From Okapia johnstoni (lineage: Eukaryota; Chordata; Mammalia; Artiodactyla; Giraffidae): a DNA stretch of 64,000 nucleotides. The notes beneath the pieces are model-generated. The model was not told where the DNA came from. It made no database searches and saw only the letters and a program-made list of their open reading frames with translations. The position numbers were made by a program, and so were the translations under genes. Below are positions 59,939-64,000 of this stretch, one piece after another (the first letter of the stretch is position 1; each line of letters begins with the position of its first letter). Where the stretch lies: positions 18,498,230-18,562,229 of the forward strand of contig CM044317.1 in assembly GCA_024291935.2 (NCBI GenBank). The letters run 5' to 3'.

Positions 59939-60589
59939 AGTTTTGACTGGTTCAAAAATACTGTGGGAGTTTTCATCACAGAAAGTCATGAACTGGAAAT
60001 GTGTATTCGGGAAAGTCAGTTTGTACGATGTGTCTCAGTTAAGGCATTCACTATTTTTTGGAAACTAGCATACAAGAACTTGTTCTGTGTTACAAAATCT
60101 GCAATGCTGGTACACAGAACAAGAGATGTGTGCGATCACATTCTCTATGCCTGGGTTCCTCTGACTCATTAAGTGTCCAAACCCTTAACACTTTGAGTGT
60201 GTGCTTAACCCACAAATGTTCTTGTCCAATGAAGGAGGTTTGTTGACGTTCTGCTTTGAAAGATTTTTAAAAAGGTACAAGTCTGAAGCAAGTAATTTTA
60301 TTAAAACAGTTTCTTTTGAAGTTTCATTTATTTGGTGAGTTTCTTTCTTTCTTCCTTTTTTGAGTGTACTTTTTCATGCTTGCATCTAGACTCATATAGT
60401 GTCATCTCTATCCTATTGAGTGATTTCAAAGCATATTTAAAAAAAAATTCTATTTGAAAGTCTTTAAAGTTACAGAAAAACAACAGCCATTTTTCTCACT
60501 GTTGAATTTTTCAAAGGCATTACGAGCCTCTTCTAGAACTAACTCAAAATGAAGCAACTCAGAGTGAGACACATACACTTTACTACATT
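59939..60589. other. 3' flank of ADGB, no further gene recognised
   Basis: The overlapping frames at 59894-60246 on the plus strand have no recognisable domain. The sequence may include unannotated 3' flank transcription. Confidence 0.4.
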
Positions 60590-60818
60590 CCAAATATTTT
60601 GAGACTATTTTTTATTGAAATTAGAAAATTTTAAACTCAAATAATAGCTTTCTGTGAAAAACCAACAAATTAACATCAAAGCATGGAAACTACTTCTAAG
60701 GTGGGAAAATTACTTTTCATTTGACCTAACCTCTTATTTTTATCAACAGGCAAACTTCAAGATAATGAAAAATAGGTTTTTCTTCTCCAGAAGAAAGGTG
60801 GTGTTGGGCATGACCTGG
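60590..60818 (-). other. ADGB: ADGB 3' untranslated region with poly(A) signal
   Basis: About 200 nt after the stop codon, the minus strand carries AATAAA (plus-strand TTTATT at 60611-60616), giving a short AT-rich 3' UTR. The exact cleavage site is inferred to lie about 10-30 nt further on. No repeat is evident inside it. Confidence 0.45.
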
Positions 60819-61004
60819 TCACTTTTTCTTCTCTTTCTTTTTTTTGTGCGTGTCGGGAGCTGGGACCTTCTTTTCTGGCTCCACTCGGTTTGCAGCTTCC
60901 TCTGCAGCCTGAGCCTCCAGCCTTAGGCGCTCAGCTTCCAGTAATTTGTTCCTATATTCTTCCCGGATGTTAAAGATCTTCTGCCGGGCTTCGTCTAAGG
61001 AGTC
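60819..61004 (-). CDS. ADGB: Androglobin (ADGB), terminal coding exon with stop codon
   Basis: Read on the minus strand, the acceptor TTTTGGAATAG is followed by 61 sense codons and TGA (60821-60819). The peptide begins DSLDEARQKIFNIREEYRNK, continues with a Leu/Glu/Arg/Ala-rich heptad-like segment typical of a coiled coil, and ends in a lysine-rich tail (KKKKEKKK). It starts in phase 0, matching the phase-0 end of the exon at 62770-62953. Androglobin is known as a large chimeric protein with an N-terminal calpain-like domain, a circularly permuted globin domain split by an IQ motif, and a C-terminal coiled coil. It is expressed in testis and multiciliated cells and is needed for sperm flagellum formation. 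Only the C-terminus is visible here. The gene name is from memory of the family's C-terminus. That this is a real coding exon is more certain than the name. Confidence 0.72.
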   Translation of the reverse strand, partial: DSLDEARQKIFNIREEYRNKLLEAERLRLEAQAAEEAANRVEPEKKVPAPDTHKKKKEKKK

Positions 61005-61584
61005 CTATTCCAAAAGGAATCGACAAAAATGAAAACAGCACCCAAGTAAATAAGATCCACGGGTAGAGCCTTATTAAGGTTCCAGAAAAAAAAACTACAC
61101 TCCCTTTCCTCATGCCGGTAGAGTCATGTAGGAAATTACTGAAGGAAGATGAAAGTTAGGGTATGATCTCAAATGTTTATTAATGAATAAAACATGAGAT
61201 AACAAAGGGCACGTGAGGTTTTACAGAATGGTAAATAAAAGCATGAGTCGGAGAAAAATAAAGAGAAAGGTGAGGAAAGAAAGAGACAGATGTTGACAAA
61301 GCAACTACCTGCTTTAAATGAGTTCAGATATTATCTGTATAAAACATGCAGCCCAGCGTGTCTCTCACAGTAACTGTGCTCAGTAGATGACTAGTTCCCC
61401 ACACATACTCTAGCCCTAACAAAATGTCTGAGCTGTACTTGGGGAACTTCCAAATAATACCACTTCTTTTCTTCCTCTCTCTTCACCTTCACTTCTTAAG
61501 GTGGATGGTGCCACCAATTTCTGAGCTTTTGAGGGATTCTGTGGAGCAAATTGGGTTGACTCTTTTGTTGTTGTTGTTTGTTTT

Positions 61585-62440
61585 TTCTTTTAATTTATTT
61601 TTTAATTGGAGGAAAATTGCTTAATAATGTTGTGTTGGTTTCTGCCTTACAACACAAATCAACCATAATTATACATATACCTCCTCCCTTCTGAGCCTCC
61701 TTCCCTTCTTCTCCCCCTCATCCCACTCCTCTAGGTCATCACAAACAGCCAGGCTGGGCTCCCTGTGTTATACAGCAACTTCTCACCAGCTATCTATTTT
61801 ACACATGGCAGGAGAAGGAAATGGCAACCCACTCCAGTATTCTTGTCTGGGGAATCCCGTGGACAGAGGAGCCTGGTGGGCTGCTGTCCATGGGGTTGCA
61901 CAGAGTCAGACACGGCTAAAGCAACTTAGCATGCATGCATGCGTTGGAGAAGGAAATGGCAACCCACTCCAGTATTCTTGTCTGGAGAATCCCGTGGACA
62001 GAGGAGCCTGGTGGGCTGCTGTCCATGGGGTTGCACAGAGTCAGACACGGCTAAAGCAACTTAGCATGCATGCATGCATTGGAGAAGGAAATGGCAACCC
62101 ACGCCAGTATTCTTGTCTGGAGAATCCCAGGGACAGAGGAGCCTGGTGGGCTGCTGTCTATGGGGTCGCACAGAGTTGGACACGACTGAAGCGATTTAGC
62201 AGCAACAGCAGCAGTGTATCTATGTTGACATTACTTTCTCCATTCCTCCCACTCTCTCCTTCCCCCAACGTGTCCACAAGTCCATTCTCTGTATCTGCGT
62301 CTGCATTCCTTCCCTGCAAATACGTTCATTGATACCATTTTTCTAGATTCCAGGTATATATGTGTTACTATATGATACTCATCTTCCTCTTTCTGACCTC
62401 CTTCACTCTGTATGCCAGGCTCTAGGTTCACTCTTAAGAG
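61585..62440 (-). repeat. Ruminant L1 3' end, split by a BovA array
   Basis: TTTTTTAATTGGAGGAAAAT, GTCATCACAAACAGCCAGGC and CACCAGCTATCTATTTTACA on the left, with CTCCATTCCTCCCACTCTC and TTTCTAGATTCCAGGTATAT on the right, are the two halves of one minus-strand L1 3' UTR. The element ends near 62440, 5'-truncated. Confidence 0.85.
61811..62214 (+). repeat. Three-unit BovA tandem array (BovA2 with an extra monomer)
   Basis: Units at 61811-61945 and 61946-62080 are both 135 bp and differ at only two positions by eye; the third (62081-62214) is clearly diverged and ends in the usual GCAGCAGCAG-like tail. Normal BovA2 has two units. The 175-codon plus-strand frame at 61805-62332 arises because the unit length is a multiple of three. 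It is not a gene. Confidence 0.9.
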
Positions 62441-62456
62441 TTTTTGTACTGCTGGC

Positions 62457-62681
62457 TTAGGATTTGGCTGCCTCAAATCTGTTAAGGCCATCTTCCTCCA
62501 GCTGCTTTCCAAATTCACAGATGTTTTGCTGTTGTGTCTTCTCCCATTCTTCCCATTTTGTGGGTAAATTTCTAGTACTGTATTTAAGAGGGATTTCAGG
62601 GAGTGAGTAAATTAGATGTATAATTAATGTGCCAATTTTCTGAGAAGTTGGAAATGAAAGATTTTCAAGACTTCTTTCTAC
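62457..62681 (-). other. Coding-like open frame inside the last ADGB intron (unassigned)
   Basis: On the minus strand a frame stays open for 74 codons from just after a TAG at 62684-62682 to TAA at 62459-62457. The last third looks like protein: TKWEEWEKTQQQNICEFGKQ, then an acidic stretch ending FEAAKS. A pyrimidine-rich acceptor (CTTCTCAG, exon start 62639) would enter this frame in phase 0, the phase in which the preceding ADGB exon ends, so an alternative last exon is formally possible. It could equally be a fragment of an old processed pseudogene or chance. The frame has no Met start of useful length. I do not recognise the protein. Confidence 0.3.
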
Positions 62682-62769
62682 CTAGTTAAAATGTGAGTCT
62701 ATGATATCTTTTTAATATTACAAAAGAATCTATCAACCGTGATCCAAGTGTATGCCCTTGTACACTCAC

Positions 62770-62953
62770 CCGCATTTCTCCATACATTTCCAGAACTTTT
62801 TCTTTCACTTTAACCCTTTCTTCTTGCTTGATATCACGAATGCTAAGGAGCCTGTTCCGATACTGTCGAAACTGGTGGACCTCCTCTGCCTTTTGCATTG
62901 CCTGTTGCTGATTTAGCTCATCTGTTTGCAGCAGAGGCTCAATATTTGTTTTT
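62770..62953 (-). CDS. ADGB: Androglobin (ADGB), penultimate coding exon in this window
   Basis: This 184-bp exon has an acceptor ending TATCAAG on the minus strand and a strong donor, CGG|GTGAGTG. Its first base completes an Arg codon begun in the upstream exon (CG|A), and 61 full codons follow. The product starts KTNIEPLLQTDELNQQQAM and is rich in Gln, Glu, Lys and Arg (AEEVHQFRQYRNR and similar), as expected for a helical coiled-coil region. It has no stop in frame and ends in phase 0, joining directly to the terminal exon. The frame stays open into both flanking introns for a short way, which is why a longer open frame spans 62686-63018; the ends beyond the splice sites are intronic. Assignment to ADGB is from family knowledge. 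Confidence 0.72.
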
Positions 62954-63647
62954 CTTGATATAAAAACATCAAAAGAGAAACATAAGTCATTTGAGAACTC
63001 TGAAATGACCTTCAGCACTCAAATAATTTAAAATCTTATCAACAGAGTAGTGATCTGAATCAAATCAAATATAAGAAACAGAAAGAATAAACCACTATTT
63101 TTACATGGACTTGGCTCCACTTATTAAATCACTAACATTTTAGAAAATCATTTTAGAAAAATAAATTAGATGTACTATTTGAAGAGGTGTTTGTGGAATT
63201 GATATTTGAAACTATGAGAATATTTTGTAGGTTTTTTCTTTTTAATTTATAATCTAGGTTTGAAAGTGTTTAGAAATGCGCTTCATACAACTTTTAAGTG
63301 TGCTTGTATAATTACCTCTATTAATCCTATTGTTTGGTTCCTGAGAAAATTCGATCTAATTAAATAACAGCAGCATGTATGATGGGATTTTTCCATAGCT
63401 TAACTCACCTTAACCAGGCTACAAATTAAGTCCTTACAGAAAATATTTAACTGCTTCTATAACTGACTTAATAAAACATTTGCTAAATTTAACATATAAG
63501 CTATATATTTCAAAAAATTCGAATGCACTGAAAATATATTAAGCATTTAGTTTCAAATTTCCAGTTGTTTAGCAACTGCCAATTGACAATATGTTCAAAA
63601 TTCTATGAACACAGATGTCTACGTTAATCATGTTTATTAAAACTTAC
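62954..63647 (-). other. ADGB: ADGB intron between the two upstream exons
   Basis: A 694-bp AT-rich intron with GTAAGT donor (63647) and AG acceptor (62954-62955). I see no repeat or RNA gene in it. Confidence 0.6.
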
Positions 63648-63738
63648 CGTATATATTGATTTATGTCTACACATTCTAATTTCTTTCGAATAAGCTGTGG
63701 AGACATTTCCAAAATTGTTGGGGATCGTGAACGAGGCC
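63648..63738 (-). CDS. ADGB: Androglobin (ADGB), internal coding exon
   Basis: This 91-bp exon on the minus strand follows a poly-T tract and acceptor (GAATAG) and ends at a consensus donor, CG|GTAAGT. It starts with two bases of a split codon, carries 29 codons (SRSPTILEMSPQLIRKKLE is the recognisable core) and ends with two bases of the Arg codon finished by the next exon. Phase agreement at both of its junctions with the following exon strongly supports a live gene rather than chance. The sequence is Ser/Pro-rich first, then helical. Upstream exons of the gene lie beyond the window. Confidence 0.66.
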
Positions 63739-64000
63739 CTATTCAAAAAAAAAAAAAGTCCTAGGCTTTCAAGAAGGAATCAACAATGACTAAGTAAATA
63801 AAGTATATCTTGTTTAAATTGAAATATGTTGGGCTTGCCATGTTTAATGTGATTTAATGACTTTATTGAAATATAATTATCCTTTATGCTTATCCTCTAG
63901 CTGGTATTACTATACTTGTAGTTAAATGGTGATAACAAAATTAATACAGAAAAAAGTGAATATGCTCTATAAAAAGAGTTACAAAATCACTCTATTTTAA
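63739..64000 (-). other. ADGB: ADGB intron, partial at the window edge
   Basis: AT-rich sequence upstream of the 63648-63738 exon on the minus strand. It includes the A-run at 63745-63757 that forms that exon's polypyrimidine tract. No further exon is visible before the window ends. Confidence 0.55.

Larger units (their letters stand above)
61005..62769 (-). other. ADGB: Last intron of ADGB
   Basis: Bounded by the GTGAGT donor at 62769 and the AG acceptor at 61005-61006. It contains a ruminant L1 3' end, a BovA array inside that L1, and a coding-like open frame next to it (each listed separately). The 61005-61580 part is AT-rich and has no recognised element. Confidence 0.65.

Noticed and set aside
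61805..62332. 175-codon plus-strand open frame
   Set aside because: It is the translated BovA array; the repeat unit length is divisible by three, so the frame carries through. Not a gene.
1..64000. CRISPR arrays, operons, phage or plasmid modules
   Set aside because: The repeats are interspersed mammalian elements without regular spacers, and the sequence is clearly a mammalian chromosome.

Overview
The window is mammalian nuclear DNA from a bovid ruminant (cattle or a close relative). The evidence is its repeat content: dozens of tRNA-Glu-derived Bov-tA and BovA2 SINEs, nine copies or fragments of the BovB (RTE) LINE, CHR-type cetartiodactyl SINEs, 3' ends of the ruminant L1, and a bovid-type ERVK-like solo LTR. 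These lie over an older mammalian layer of MIR, L2, L1M, MER5/hAT, MLT1-like LTRs and a Tigger2 DNA transposon. There are no operons, ribosome binding sites, CRISPR arrays or other prokaryotic features.

The only host protein-coding gene I can support is at the right end on the minus strand. Three exons (63738-63648, 62953-62770 and a terminal exon with stop codon at 61004-60819) have canonical AG/GT borders and codon phases that join exactly. They encode the charged, coiled-coil, lysine-rich C-terminus of a protein that I recognise, from memory of the family, as androglobin (ADGB). A poly(A) signal lies about 200 nt after the stop. The rest of the gene lies beyond base 64000.

Layout. 1-31 kb is intergenic DNA with an ERVK-like solo LTR (332-1099, perfect 6-bp target duplication), an inverted SINE pair (4.3-4.7 kb), an inverted BovB pair (6.7-8.3 kb), a 1.6-kb BovB with a recognisable reverse-transcriptase remnant (19.2-20.9 kb), and a nest of a ruminant L1 and a BovB within an older L1 (26.2-28.1 kb). 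31.8-32.6 kb is a CpG-rich island in otherwise AT-rich DNA, with a near-consensus CTCF motif at 32307-32321. 33-55 kb is again intergenic, with many Bov-tA SINEs, a large L1M (42.5-44.1 kb) and another at 53.5-54.3 kb. 55.0-58.9 kb is a nearly full-length dead Tigger2 carrying a BovB, an LTR (itself hit by a Bov-tA) and a further SINE fragment. 59-60.6 kb is the gene's 3' flank, followed by the ADGB exons. The last intron holds an L1 3' end interrupted by an unusual three-unit BovA array.

Nothing here amounts to a new multi-gene system. The items most worth checking are an uninterrupted coding-like frame in the last ADGB intron, the orphan CpG island with its CTCF motif, the three-unit BovA array, and two pairs of short local duplications. 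Repeat family names rest on recognition of consensus motifs by eye; boundaries are good to a few bases where a target-site duplication is quoted and to about 10-30 bases elsewhere.
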